The notes under the pieces: generated by a model | What the model saw: only the letters and a program-made list of their open reading frames with translations | Told to the model about the DNA's origin: nothing | Database searches by the model: none | Assembly (NCBI GenBank): GCA_963661325.1 | Contig: CAVLBP010000022.1 | Span: forward strand, 1-25,701 | DNA: 25,701 bases | Direction of reading: 5' to 3' | Source of the DNA: Pararoseburia sp963661325 | GTDB lineage: Bacteria; Bacillota; Clostridia; Lachnospirales; Lachnospiraceae | Part shown: one piece after another, positions 7,291-15,858 of the stretch | Layout: the number at the start of each line of letters is the position of its first letter | Position numbering within the stretch: the stretch's first letter is position 1 | Translations under genes and position numbers: made by a program

Positions 7291-8088
7291 CTAAAGCCGG
7301 ATCAGACTGGATGGTCTGTCCCTCTTTGCCACCTCGATAGGGAAATCATTGCCCCGGTACGGGTTATCCCCTAAGGAGATCTCTAAGCGGACGGTCTCAT
7401 ATGCCAGTTCATCATAATTATTTTCTTTGGACAGATGTCCCAATAAAATATGCTGCATGCCATCGTGAAGAATCTGTCCCAATAACTGTCCACTGGTCTC
7501 ATTGGACAGATGTCCCCGATCACCCAAGATGCGCTGCTTTAAAGGGTAAGGATAAGCCCCCACCTGTAACATATGGGTATCATGATTTGCCTCAAGCAGC
7601 AAGGCATCCAAGCCCTCCATATGAGAGACAATATCAGCATCATAATAACCCAGATCTGTCACAATGCCCACACGATGTCTGCCATCTGAGACAAGATAGG
7701 CGACCGGATCCGCTGCATCATGTGAGATCGACATAGGATAGATCTCCAGATTTCCAATGGAAAAGGTCTTGCCCGCCTCGATCACATGGAATAAAGCCGG
7801 ATCGATCTTTCCGACCGAGGACGATTGCAGGATGGCATCTGCCGTCCCCCTTGTCGCATAGATCGGCAATCCGTATTTGCGCGCGATCACGCCCAAGCCC
7901 TGTATATGGTCACTATGTTCATGTGTGATCAGCACCCCATCCATATCCGACGTGGTGTAATCATATGTATTCATTCCCTCCTCAATACGCTTGCCGCTGA
8001 TTCCGGCATCTATCATCACATGGCACTGATCGCTCCCCAGGCAGATACAGTTGCCACTGCTGCCACTGGCTACACTAAAAAAATCCAT
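7291..8088 (-). CDS. walJ: WalJ/YycJ-type metallo-beta-lactamase-fold hydrolase
   Basis: A 265-residue hydrolase of the metallo-beta-lactamase fold. The metal-binding HxHxDH motif is 'HEHSDH' at residues 56-61. 'VASGSSGNCICLGSD' near the N-terminus and 'DAGISGKRIEEGM' are hallmarks of the YycJ/WalJ family, as are 'SISHDAADPVAY', 'EANHD' and 'LGHLSKENN'. The family was named for its place in the walRK operon and has been tied to DNA processing and cell-wall signalling. Here it instead ends an operon with polA, coaE and an FtsA-like gene, one base after the latter's stop. A DNA-repair-related nuclease role would suit the polA neighbourhood, but that is inference. Confidence 0.88.
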   Translation of the reverse strand: MDFFSVASGSSGNCICLGSDQCHVMIDAGISGKRIEEGMNTYDYTTSDMDGVLITHEHSDHIQGLGVIARKYGLPIYATRGTADAILQSSSVGKIDPALFHVIEAGKTFSIGNLEIYPMSISHDAADPVAYLVSDGRHRVGIVTDLGYYDADIVSHMEGLDALLLEANHDTHMLQVGAYPYPLKQRILGDRGHLSNETSGQLLGQILHDGMQHILLGHLSKENNYDELAYETVRLEISLGDNPYRGNDFPIEVAKRDRPSSLIRL

Positions 8089-8089
8089 C

Positions 8090-10279
8090 TTATGACTCTT
8101 TCCAATAAACTAAGATATCATCTCCTTCGTGAAGTTCGTCTGAATATCCGCACGGTGCGCCATTGATCGTTGTTACGATCGGTCTGCCGCCTCCTGCATG
8201 CACATCAAAATCGATCACATTGAAGATATCTACAAAAATATAACTGCTCTTGCCACTCAAATATACCGGTTCGTGATTGACCGTCACATGCACCCCGGCT
8301 TCTTCCGGCGCCTTTTCTTCTGCGGCGGTTTCCTTTACCGGACTATCCCCGCCGGATGCACCCGCGCCTGACTGCTTTGCCTCGGCAGGAGTTTCTGCCT
8401 GCGCACCGCCATCTGCCTGCGCCTCAGAAGCAAAACCGTATTTGCTGGCGTGTTTTAACTGATCTAAGATATTGCTCGCCTGACTTGTGGTCTCCTTTGC
8501 CTGTACCGGCGCTGCGCCAAAAGCCAGTACCGTCCAGTCGATCGAGAAATTCTCATAGATCAAAGACTCCAGCGTAGCCGGTCGGTTGTTGACTAAGATC
8601 TCGCGATCCGGGTCGATTTCCACATCCATAAACTCTGCCAACTGACCTACGGTGTAAAAACTGCGGGTCTCGATCACATCGCCTTCCTGGATCTCATAAG
8701 AGCCCGGTTCCAATGAGCCATTGACCTCCATGAACTTCGGACACAACACATGTTTGCCGCAGACTTCAAATGCCATGGTATTGCCGGCATACTCGTTCAG
8801 TTCCTCGATCGTGCAAACTGCTTTCTCTCCTGCTGTTGACGGCTCTATGGTAATAAAACAGTTAAACTCAAGCGGCGTATTCATACCGACAGTCACATCA
8901 TTCATCTTGACCACGGCAGACTCACCCTCACCGCCACGCACCATACGAGGCGTTCCATTGACCGTAAAATGGATCTCACGGCCACGGCGCGGAAATAGTT
9001 CCTCTGTCGTAAATCCTGCCTGCATAGCGGCATCTACGACCGTCAGATGACCATTGTCATATAACTTCATCATTTCTCCGTTGAAATGGATCATGATAAA
9101 GTTGTTTTTCTGCTCATAATAGTTGAGGCAGATACCGATCGGTGTCACAAGCAGTGGATCCTTTTTGATGCCTTCCTGCTCAAAAATGATATTCTTCATG
9201 ACTTCCTCGCCACGGAGGGCAACACGCTCCGGTACGATATCCAGTTTCTTGGCAAGGGACTCTGTATAGCCGTGGATCTTGCCACCGCCACCAACGATAA
9301 ATGCCGCACTGACAGACTTATCGCCATTCAACTCGCGGATCTTGTTGGCTACTTCTGTCGTCATTTTCTCACGCACGACCTCAGTCAGTTTCCATACTTC
9401 CTCGGCAGATACGGTATGAGAGATTCCCATGATGTCCTCATAGGTCACTTCCTCTAAGGTGCTGGAATCCAACTTGATCTGCTCTGCGGTAGCAAAGTCG
9501 ACCAGATATGCCTGTACGATCACTTCTGTCAACTCATCACCTGCAAATGGGATCATGCCATAAGCGATGATGCTTCCGTCTCTGGTGATACAGATATCGG
9601 AAGTACCGGCGCCCACATCCACCAATGCGATATTTAACATTCTAAAATTTTCCGGGATCGCCACATTGATAGCAGCAATAGGCTCAAGGGTCAGGTTTGC
9701 CACCTGAAGTCCTGCACGTTCTACCGCAGAATACAATCCATCCACAACATCTTCCGGCAGGAAAGTCACAATGATGATCTCGTCGATCTTATTCGCCTTG
9801 TGTCCTTCCAGACTGGAGAACAATTCATCATTCAGATAATATTTCATAACAGAATAACCGACACAATAGAACTTGTATCTATTATCTTCCTCAGCAAGCA
9901 GTTCCTGCTGTGCCTGATCGATCCCCATCAGATCCAAGGTATGTAAGTCTTCGCCCGTAACAACGGTCTCTTCCGGATATTCGTAGGTCACCTGTGTTGT
10001 CACTGTACGCAGGACACGACCAGCCGCTGCGATACATACCTGTGTCAGGCTTGTCCCGATCGCTTCTTCCAAGACCTCCTTGACCTCACGGATGGTATCT
10101 CCCACGCGCCCGATGTCATGGATCTGTCCGTCCAACATGGATCTGGTCTGGTGTTCCCTCACACACTGAGCGATGACACGAAAGCCGTCCTCTGCCTGAT
10201 ATCCCACCGTTCCGACCACATTTCGCGTTCCGATATCCAGTCCAAAAACGATATCTTCCAATGGATTCTTTTCATTCAT
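8090..10279 (-). CDS. FtsA/actin-like ATPase with a long beta-grasp-like C-terminal half
   Basis: The ATG at 10277-10279 (729 residues) follows GAGGAG; an in-frame GTG at 10298-10300 would add seven residues with a poorer site. Residues about 10-380 are FtsA-like: phosphate-1 'FGLDIGTRNVVG', an SHS2/1C-type insert (about 75-180), 'LEPIAAINVAI', phosphate-2 'DVGAGTSDICI' and the adenosine loop 'FIVGGGGKIHGY'. The rest has no counterpart in FtsA. It contains several segments with the beta-grasp look ('HFNGEMMKLYDNGHLTVVDA', 'IHFTVNGTPRMV', 'ILVNNRPATLESL', 'TTINGAPCGYSDELHEGDDI'), plus an Ala/Glu/Gly-rich linker at about 593-662. There is no C-terminal amphipathic membrane helix. Role unknown, perhaps scaffolding in cell envelope or division. 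It is co-transcribed with coaE and walJ. Confidence 0.82.
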   Translation of the reverse strand: MNEKNPLEDIVFGLDIGTRNVVGTVGYQAEDGFRVIAQCVREHQTRSMLDGQIHDIGRVGDTIREVKEVLEEAIGTSLTQVCIAAAGRVLRTVTTQVTYEYPEETVVTGEDLHTLDLMGIDQAQQELLAEEDNRYKFYCVGYSVMKYYLNDELFSSLEGHKANKIDEIIIVTFLPEDVVDGLYSAVERAGLQVANLTLEPIAAINVAIPENFRMLNIALVDVGAGTSDICITRDGSIIAYGMIPFAGDELTEVIVQAYLVDFATAEQIKLDSSTLEEVTYEDIMGISHTVSAEEVWKLTEVVREKMTTEVANKIRELNGDKSVSAAFIVGGGGKIHGYTESLAKKLDIVPERVALRGEEVMKNIIFEQEGIKKDPLLVTPIGICLNYYEQKNNFIMIHFNGEMMKLYDNGHLTVVDAAMQAGFTTEELFPRRGREIHFTVNGTPRMVRGGEGESAVVKMNDVTVGMNTPLEFNCFITIEPSTAGEKAVCTIEELNEYAGNTMAFEVCGKHVLCPKFMEVNGSLEPGSYEIQEGDVIETRSFYTVGQLAEFMDVEIDPDREILVNNRPATLESLIYENFSIDWTVLAFGAAPVQAKETTSQASNILDQLKHASKYGFASEAQADGGAQAETPAEAKQSGAGASGGDSPVKETAAEEKAPEEAGVHVTVNHEPVYLSGKSSYIFVDIFNVIDFDVHAGGGRPIVTTINGAPCGYSDELHEGDDILVYWKES

Positions 10280-10304
10280 AAATCTGCTCTCCTCTATCAC
10301 TTTC

Positions 10305-10895
10305 CTATCCTAAGATCTGCCGTACCTGTGCCTGCGTCTCTTCCATACTGTCACTGCTGTCGATCACATGGGCACACGCCTGCCGAAAGACTGCTTCCGG
10401 CATCTGGCTGGCGAAGATCTGATCTATCTTTTCGTCCGTGTAGCCCCGGTCACGCTTTAGGCGCATCCTCCGCTCATCCTCTGAAGCATAGATATACCAC
10501 AATTCATCACAGACTTCCTCGTAATGATCCTCTAAAAGAAGCGCTGCCTCGAAGAAAAAATAGTCCAACTCGCCTTGATCTCTCGCCTCTTTGACCTGTG
10601 CCAATACACTTTCCTTGACCGCAGGATGAACGATGGCATTGACCTGTGCACGCAGCTCTTCCTGTGAAAAAAGCAGGCGCGCCATGTTCTCTTTTTCTAT
10701 CCGCCCGGCTCCGTCAAAGACCTGATAAGGACTGAGCAGGTCTACCAGCGCACCATAGCAGATGCTCCCCGGCTCCATCAAAGACTTTGCCAGATCATCT
10801 GCTAAGGCAATGTGACATTTGTAATTTTCCTTCAAATACGCCAGTACCGTTGACTTTCCAGCACCGACACCTCCGGTGATCCCTATAAACTTCAT
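10305..10895 (-). CDS. coaE: Dephospho-CoA kinase
   Basis: CoaE phosphorylates dephospho-CoA with ATP, the last step of CoA synthesis, in the cytoplasm. The protein has 196 residues, normal for the family. The P-loop 'GITGGVGAGKST' is at residues 5-16. 'ADDLAKSLMEPGS' follows, then the CoA-domain signature 'NAIVHPAVKESV' and the lid arginines in 'RRMRLKRDRGYTDEKI'. It lies between polA (40 bases) and the FtsA-like gene (25 bases to the chosen start). The polA-coaE neighbourhood is common in Firmicutes. Together with panBCD-coaBC some 6 kb upstream it gives this window most of the CoA pathway. Confidence 0.95.
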   Translation of the reverse strand: MKFIGITGGVGAGKSTVLAYLKENYKCHIALADDLAKSLMEPGSICYGALVDLLSPYQVFDGAGRIEKENMARLLFSQEELRAQVNAIVHPAVKESVLAQVKEARDQGELDYFFFEAALLLEDHYEEVCDELWYIYASEDERRMRLKRDRGYTDEKIDQIFASQMPEAVFRQACAHVIDSSDSMEETQAQVRQILG

Positions 10896-10935
10896 AATCT
10901 ACTCCATTGTATCATTTTCTACAGGCAAAACAAAG

Positions 10936-13698
10936 TTATTTTGCATCATACCATGTATGGCCGGTATGCATATCGATCGTCAGCGGCACTGCCAGTTTTG
11001 CGGCACCTTCCATCTCTTCCTGCAAGATCTTTTTTACCTCCGGCAGTTCTTCTTCTTTTGCCTCGATCAAAAGTTCATCATGCACCTGTAAGAGCAGTCT
11101 GGACGCCAAGCCTTCTTTTTGTAAACGGTCATGCACATGCACCATGGCGATCTTGATGATATCTGCCGCTGTCCCCTGGATCGGAGAGTTCATGGCGATA
11201 CGTTCGCCAAACTGGCGCTGCATGAAATTGCTGGATGAAAGTTCCGGGATCGGTCGGATACGCCCATACATGGTCTTGACCGCTCCTGCTTCTTTGCCCT
11301 CAGCCACCAGACCATCCAGAAATTCCTTCATACGCGGATAAGCCAGAAAATAATCGTCGATATACTTGCCAGCCTCCTTCTTGCTGATGCCGAGATCTCG
11401 GCTCAGCCCAAAGGCACTGATCCCATATACGATACCAAAGTTGACTGCCTTGGCATTGCGTCTTTGTAATTCTGTGACATCCTCAAAGGCAGTATGGAAT
11501 ACCAGTGACGCTGTAGACCTGTGGATATCCTGTCCCTGCTTAAAAGCCTGGATCAAGTTCTGATCTCCGGACATATGGGATAAAACGCGCAGTTCGATCT
11601 GGGAATAATCTGCATCCACAAAGACAAAACCATCCTTAGGATGAAAGACCTTGCGGATCAACTTGCCAAGTTCCATGCGGATCGGTATATTCTGTAAATT
11701 GGGCTCTGTACTGCTGATACGGCCGGTTGCCGTAACGGTCTGCTGGAAGGAAGAATGAATCCGTCCGTCCGGTGCAATGCAATTTGAAAGCCCCTCTGCG
11801 TAAGTCGATTTCAGTTTTGCCAGTTGGCGGTATTCTAAAATGTCTGCAACGATCGGATAGTCCGGTGCCAGATTTTCCAAGACATCTGCCGCCGTAGAAT
11901 AGCCGGTCTTTGTCTTTTTAGCACCAGGCATCCCCATCTTTTCAAAAAGGATCAGCCCCAACTGCTTTGGCGAATTGATGTTGAACTCTTCCCCGGCTTC
12001 GTCGTATATCTTTTGCTCTAATTCCACCAGACGTCCCATCAGACGTCCGCCATATTCTTCTAAGGCTTTGGCATCGATGGCAATACCTTCCAGTTCCATA
12101 TCTGCCAAGGTAAAGATCAGTGGCAGTTCAACCTCCCGATACAGATCATCCATCTGCTTTTCTCTCAGGCTTTTCCACTGCATGCCAGCCACGCGGCTGC
12201 AGATATAAGCCTCATAGCAGGCATAGGAACAAAATTCCTTTGGCATTTCTTCCAATGCCTGCGCCAGACTCCGCCTGCCAAAGATCTCTCCATAGCCCGG
12301 CACACTGATAGATAGATATTCGCTTGCCAGATCTTCTGCTACATAGGTATTCTTGAGCGGCTGCAGCAGATACTCTGCCACTGCCACGTCATAGACATTT
12401 TCATAATGTAAAAAACGCTCCTGCAAATGCGGTGCACAGATCTTGATGGCTTCCTTGACGTTCATACATGCCAGACGCTTTCCCCGCGCTGTCAGATGCT
12501 CTAAGACCTGCGTTATGCAGGAAATATCATCCATTGGTGCCCACAGGCTCTTTTCTCCATCCGAGAGTGCCATACCGTAAATCTCGTATTCCTGACAGGC
12601 ATCTTCCGATGTTTCCTGACTTGCAATGAGGGATAACTGCCCATCGCCGTCCCTGGCAAGGGACGCATCCTCCCACTCCTTGGCGCCGCGCTGTCTCCAA
12701 GCCAGATACAGACCAATATAAGACACCTGACCCTGCGCCAATTCCTCTGCAAAAGCAGTCAGGCTCTGCCTATCCTCTGCCTGTAAGAAGGCATCTTCTG
12801 CTACATTCTTTGGTGCCTGGATCTGAAATCTGCCTAAAAGATTCTTGAACTCCCATTCCTTGCAAAGTGCATATGCCTCCGGGGTAAAGATGTCCGTAAG
12901 CCTTGCCGCTTGCAGGTCATAGGTGATGTCCGCGTGTACCTCAATGGTCGCCAATTCCTTTGACATGACCGCCTGATCGTAAAACTCCACGATATTCTTG
13001 GCGGCACGCGGCGGGCGTAACTGATCTGCCGCCTCATGCGCTGCCTCGATTGAATGATACTGGGAAATAATGGCTGTCGCTGTCTTTTCACCGATCCCCG
13101 GCACGCCAGGAATGTTATCCGCCGTATCTCCCATCAAAGCCTTGACATCAATAAACTCCGTTGGTGTCACCAGATAACGCTCTGCCACATCGGCTGCATA
13201 ATAGTTTTCGATCTCCGTGCCCGTCTTTTTGGTCTTTGGAATGCTGATCTTGGTATGGTCTGTTGCCAGTTGCAAAAGATCCCTGTCTCCCGAGACGATC
13301 GTAACCTCCATGCCCTGATCTTCAGCAAGGCGCGCCATAGTACCCAGAAGGTCGTCCGCTTCCAGTCCCTCTTTGGAGATCAACGTGATCCCCATTGCGG
13401 TAAGCATCTGCTTCATCATAGGCACCTGTTGACGCAATTCATCTGCCATAGGCTTTCTCGTACCCTTGTATTCTGCAAACATCTTGTGACGGAAAGTCGG
13501 TGCATGCTCATCAAAGGCTACTGTCAGATAGGACGGCTTTTCCGTATCCATGATCTTGAACATGATATTTAAAAATCCATAGACCGCATTGGTATGCAGT
13601 CCTGCTGCATTGGTCAGATCCGGCAGTCCAAAAAAAGCACGGTTTAAAATGCTGTGTCCATCTATGAGTAATAACTTATTAGATTGCTCTTGTTTCAT
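10936..13698 (-). CDS. polA: DNA polymerase I
   Basis: Family A polymerase for Okazaki fragment maturation and repair. I chose the ATG at 13696-13698 (920 residues), with AAGGAA upstream; the longer frame from 13725 runs further into pepP. Residues about 7-290 are the 5'-3' exonuclease: 'LLLIDGHSILNRAFF', 'EADDLLGT', 'VSGDRDLLQL', 'GDTADNIPGVPGIGEKTA'. The middle domain is degenerate: the proofreading DxE motif is absent (the equivalent strand reads 'VSYIGLYLAW'). The polymerase domain is intact: motif A 'DADYSQIELRVLSHMSGD', motif B 'RRNAKAVNFGIVYGIS' and motif C 'QVHDELLIE'. It overlaps the pepP end by 20 bases, which suggests translational coupling. Confidence 0.96.
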   Translation of the reverse strand: MKQEQSNKLLLIDGHSILNRAFFGLPDLTNAAGLHTNAVYGFLNIMFKIMDTEKPSYLTVAFDEHAPTFRHKMFAEYKGTRKPMADELRQQVPMMKQMLTAMGITLISKEGLEADDLLGTMARLAEDQGMEVTIVSGDRDLLQLATDHTKISIPKTKKTGTEIENYYAADVAERYLVTPTEFIDVKALMGDTADNIPGVPGIGEKTATAIISQYHSIEAAHEAADQLRPPRAAKNIVEFYDQAVMSKELATIEVHADITYDLQAARLTDIFTPEAYALCKEWEFKNLLGRFQIQAPKNVAEDAFLQAEDRQSLTAFAEELAQGQVSYIGLYLAWRQRGAKEWEDASLARDGDGQLSLIASQETSEDACQEYEIYGMALSDGEKSLWAPMDDISCITQVLEHLTARGKRLACMNVKEAIKICAPHLQERFLHYENVYDVAVAEYLLQPLKNTYVAEDLASEYLSISVPGYGEIFGRRSLAQALEEMPKEFCSYACYEAYICSRVAGMQWKSLREKQMDDLYREVELPLIFTLADMELEGIAIDAKALEEYGGRLMGRLVELEQKIYDEAGEEFNINSPKQLGLILFEKMGMPGAKKTKTGYSTAADVLENLAPDYPIVADILEYRQLAKLKSTYAEGLSNCIAPDGRIHSSFQQTVTATGRISSTEPNLQNIPIRMELGKLIRKVFHPKDGFVFVDADYSQIELRVLSHMSGDQNLIQAFKQGQDIHRSTASLVFHTAFEDVTELQRRNAKAVNFGIVYGISAFGLSRDLGISKKEAGKYIDDYFLAYPRMKEFLDGLVAEGKEAGAVKTMYGRIRPIPELSSSNFMQRQFGERIAMNSPIQGTAADIIKIAMVHVHDRLQKEGLASRLLLQVHDELLIEAKEEELPEVKKILQEEMEGAAKLAVPLTIDMHTGHTWYDAK

Positions 13699-15493
13699 AC
13701 TGTAGCCATTCCTTTTCCTTGTCATCTAAATATGGACTCAGGGTATCATAGACCTGTCTGTGATAAGTATTGAGCCAGTCTCTCTCTTTGTCTGTCATCA
13801 TATCCGGCAGCACTGCGTCCAGATCGATCGGGGCAAAGGTCAGGTTCTGGAACTGATAATACTGACCATACTCTGTCTTTTCTGCCTCGACACAGAGGAG
13901 TTCGTTCTCGATACGGATACCATAAGCGCCCTCTTCATAGAAGCCCGGCTCATCCGTTGTGATCATGCCCGGGATCAACTCCTGTGATGGGAACATATCG
14001 GTCGTGCGCCAACGGAATGCGTTTGGTCCTTCATGAACATTTAAGATATGACCTACGCCATGTCCGGTTCCACAGCGGTAATCCAAGCCCAGATCCCAGA
14101 GCGGACCTCTGGCGATCGCATCCAGATTGGTGCCGGATACGCCCTTTGGAAACTTTGCATGTGCCAGGCGCAGGTGTCCCTTTAATACCAGCGTATACAT
14201 CTTTTTGATCTCATCGGAAATCGGTCCTAAGACGATGGTTCTGGTAATATCGGTCGTACCACCCAGATAATGTCCACCGGAATCCACAAGCAGCATGCCT
14301 TCCGGTGCAAGGGTTGCATGATCTTCCGGTGTTGCTGAATAATGCATCATGGCAGCATTGGCACCATATGCACTGATGGTATCAAAACTCAGATCTAAAA
14401 ATCCCGGCTGTTCCTCTCTGCGCTCCCGCAGATAATCAGATGCACTGATCTCTGTCATTGGTTCGCTGCCGACATTGGTCTTGAGATAATGGATGAACTT
14501 TGTCACGGCAAGTCCGTCATAAATATGGGCTTCGATCGTGTTTGCAACCTCTGTTTCATTCTTGATGGCACGCATCAGTTCTGACGGATCATGTCCTTCA
14601 AGGATCTGATCCTGACTGACAAGGCTCATGAGTCTAGCATTGATGGTGCCAGGATTTAAGAGTACCTTGCCTCCTGCTTCCTGCACGCGCTGTGACAATT
14701 CATCATAAACCGCATCATACGGACGCAGTGTAAAGCCACATTCTGCCAGATAATCTCTGACTTCCTCCGGCCACTTCTCATAGAAGGCATACAGGATAGC
14801 ATCCTGGTCTGTCAAAAAGAGGAAGGACAAAAATACCGGCACATGAGAAATATCACCGCCACGCAAGTTGGTGATCCATGCGATATCATAAAGGCTGCCG
14901 ATCAGGTGACTGTCTGCCCCCTTTTTCTTTAATTCTGCACGGATACGTGCTAATTTATCCGGGGTAGACTCTCCTGCGTACTGCTGACGAAGGACAAAGA
15001 CCGGCTCCTGCGGAAGTGCAGGACGATCCTCCCAGATCTGTGCGATCAGGTTTTCATCCATGGCGATCTTGCCGGACTTCTTCTCAGCGATCTCACGCAA
15101 TTCCTTGGCTTCTCCCGCTGCCATGCAGGCACCGTCAAAACCGATTGTAGCGCCCTCTTTCAGATGCGCCTCTACAAACTCCATGACTGTCGGCACTTCC
15201 GGCTCTCCCATACGATATAAGGTCACATCACTACCCTCTACCTGTGCAGCTGCCTGGACAAAATAACGTCCGTCTGTCCATATGCCGGCTTCCTCCAAAG
15301 TGATCACTGCCGTACCGGCAGATCCGGTAAAACCCGTGATAAAAGCACGACACTTATAGTGTTCTCCGACATACTCTGAAATATGATCATCCGAAGTCGG
15401 AACAACATAGACCATGATTCCCTTTTCCTGCATCAGACGTCGAAGGGAACGCAGTCTTTCATTGATGATCTGTGGGTCGATTTTCTTGCTCAT
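13679..15493 (-). CDS. Xaa-Pro aminopeptidase (M24, three-domain type)
   Basis: A 604-residue metallopeptidase that removes N-terminal residues preceding proline, similar to the cytosolic aminopeptidase P of eukaryotes and many Firmicutes. Two creatinase-type N-terminal domains (about 1-310) precede the M24 pita-bread domain. The dinuclear metal ligands are visible in 'LLVDSGGHYLGGTTDIT' (two Asp), 'GTGHGVGHILNVHEGP' (His), 'TTDEPGFYEEGAYGIRIENE' (two Glu). The C-terminal 'DLDAVLPDMMTDKERDWLN' and 'YHRQVYDTLSPYL' is the domain-3 tail. AGGAGA lies about eleven bases before the ATG. It is the first gene of the operon with polA, coaE, the FtsA-like gene and walJ. Confidence 0.93.
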   Translation of the reverse strand: MSKKIDPQIINERLRSLRRLMQEKGIMVYVVPTSDDHISEYVGEHYKCRAFITGFTGSAGTAVITLEEAGIWTDGRYFVQAAAQVEGSDVTLYRMGEPEVPTVMEFVEAHLKEGATIGFDGACMAAGEAKELREIAEKKSGKIAMDENLIAQIWEDRPALPQEPVFVLRQQYAGESTPDKLARIRAELKKKGADSHLIGSLYDIAWITNLRGGDISHVPVFLSFLFLTDQDAILYAFYEKWPEEVRDYLAECGFTLRPYDAVYDELSQRVQEAGGKVLLNPGTINARLMSLVSQDQILEGHDPSELMRAIKNETEVANTIEAHIYDGLAVTKFIHYLKTNVGSEPMTEISASDYLRERREEQPGFLDLSFDTISAYGANAAMMHYSATPEDHATLAPEGMLLVDSGGHYLGGTTDITRTIVLGPISDEIKKMYTLVLKGHLRLAHAKFPKGVSGTNLDAIARGPLWDLGLDYRCGTGHGVGHILNVHEGPNAFRWRTTDMFPSQELIPGMITTDEPGFYEEGAYGIRIENELLCVEAEKTEYGQYYQFQNLTFAPIDLDAVLPDMMTDKERDWLNTYHRQVYDTLSPYLDDKEKEWLQYETRAI

Positions 15494-15573
15494 AATTCAT
15501 ACATCTCCTTTTCTATTGCACTAGGCAAACATGACACTTCTGCCATGTTCCACTCATAAAATCTAACTGATGT

Positions 15574-15582
15574 ATTATACCA
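15574..15582 (-). promoter_or_regulatory. Extended -10 promoter of the pepP-polA-coaE operon
   Basis: On the minus strand TG-G-TATAAT (15574-15582) lies directly after the stop codon of the 35-residue gene and about 80 bases before the aminopeptidase start. No good -35 is present, as is usual for extended -10 promoters. Confidence 0.6.
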
Positions 15583-15585
15583 CAA

Positions 15586-15693
15586 CTAAGCCGCCTCTTC
15601 CATAAATTCGTAGTAATCTGCCTCACTTGCAAATAAAATGTATTCCCCATCTACATATCCCATAAATCCGTTTCCTACTGTGTATCCTTTCAT
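15586..15693 (-). CDS. 35-residue 'GYVDG' microprotein
   Basis: A 36-codon frame with an excellent ribosome binding site (AGGAGG, 15701-15706) seven bases from the ATG. The protein reads MKGYTVGNGFMGYVDGEYIL followed by FASEADYYEFMEEAA. The first half is Gly/Tyr-rich and looks like two beta strands; the second is a short acidic helix. From memory, very similar short proteins with a G-[FY]-MGYVDG-x-Y core and a 'FASEADYYEYM' end are widespread in Lachnospiraceae, almost always unannotated; this was not checked by search. No function is known. Its stop codon is three bases before the operon promoter of the aminopeptidase gene, and its leader can form nested stems (15695-15748). Confidence 0.75.
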   Translation of the reverse strand: MKGYTVGNGFMGYVDGEYILFASEADYYEFMEEAA

Positions 15694-15694
15694 G

Positions 15695-15748
15695 GTGCTA
15701 CCTCCTCGTTTCGATCAATCTGTCTTTTTGTTGATCTTAGGGTAGCAC
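15695..15748 (-). promoter_or_regulatory. Nested-hairpin leader covering the start region of the microprotein gene
   Basis: On the minus-strand transcript GUGCUACC (15748-15741) is perfectly complementary to GGUAGCAC (15702-15695). The latter is the last two bases of the SD plus the SD-to-AUG spacer. Inside, GAUCAA (15736-15731) pairs with UUGAUC (15718-15713). The outer 8-bp and inner 6-bp stems are nested with a 12-base loop. When formed, the fold would hold the ribosome site in or next to a helix, so translation could depend on temperature, a ligand or an RNA. No known riboswitch was recognised. The promoter must lie upstream of 15748 but could not be fixed. Confidence 0.55.
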
Positions 15749-15799
15749 ATGGCATGTACCATTATTGTCTCATTGCCTGGGTCTTTTTATTTTCTTTCC

Positions 15800-15827
15800 T
15801 TGCTTTCGTTCAAAATCCAAATATGAT
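15800..15827 (+). promoter_or_regulatory. Promoter of the ydcF-like gene
   Basis: TTGCTT (15800-15805) and TATGAT (15822-15827) are 16 bases apart, giving a leader of about 25 bases before the ATG at 15859. Confidence 0.6.
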
Positions 15828-15858
15828 ATGATGCTTGCAGAAAAGGAGATCACAACAT

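Noticed and set aside
8277..8470. Low-complexity Ala/Glu/Gly-coding stretch that looked repeat-like
   Set aside because: It is the linker of the FtsA-like protein; no DNA repeat unit is present.
10280..10300. GTG start seven codons upstream for the FtsA-like gene
   Set aside because: The ATG at 10279 has a clear GAGGAG site at suitable distance; the GTG has only AGGAAA too close to it.
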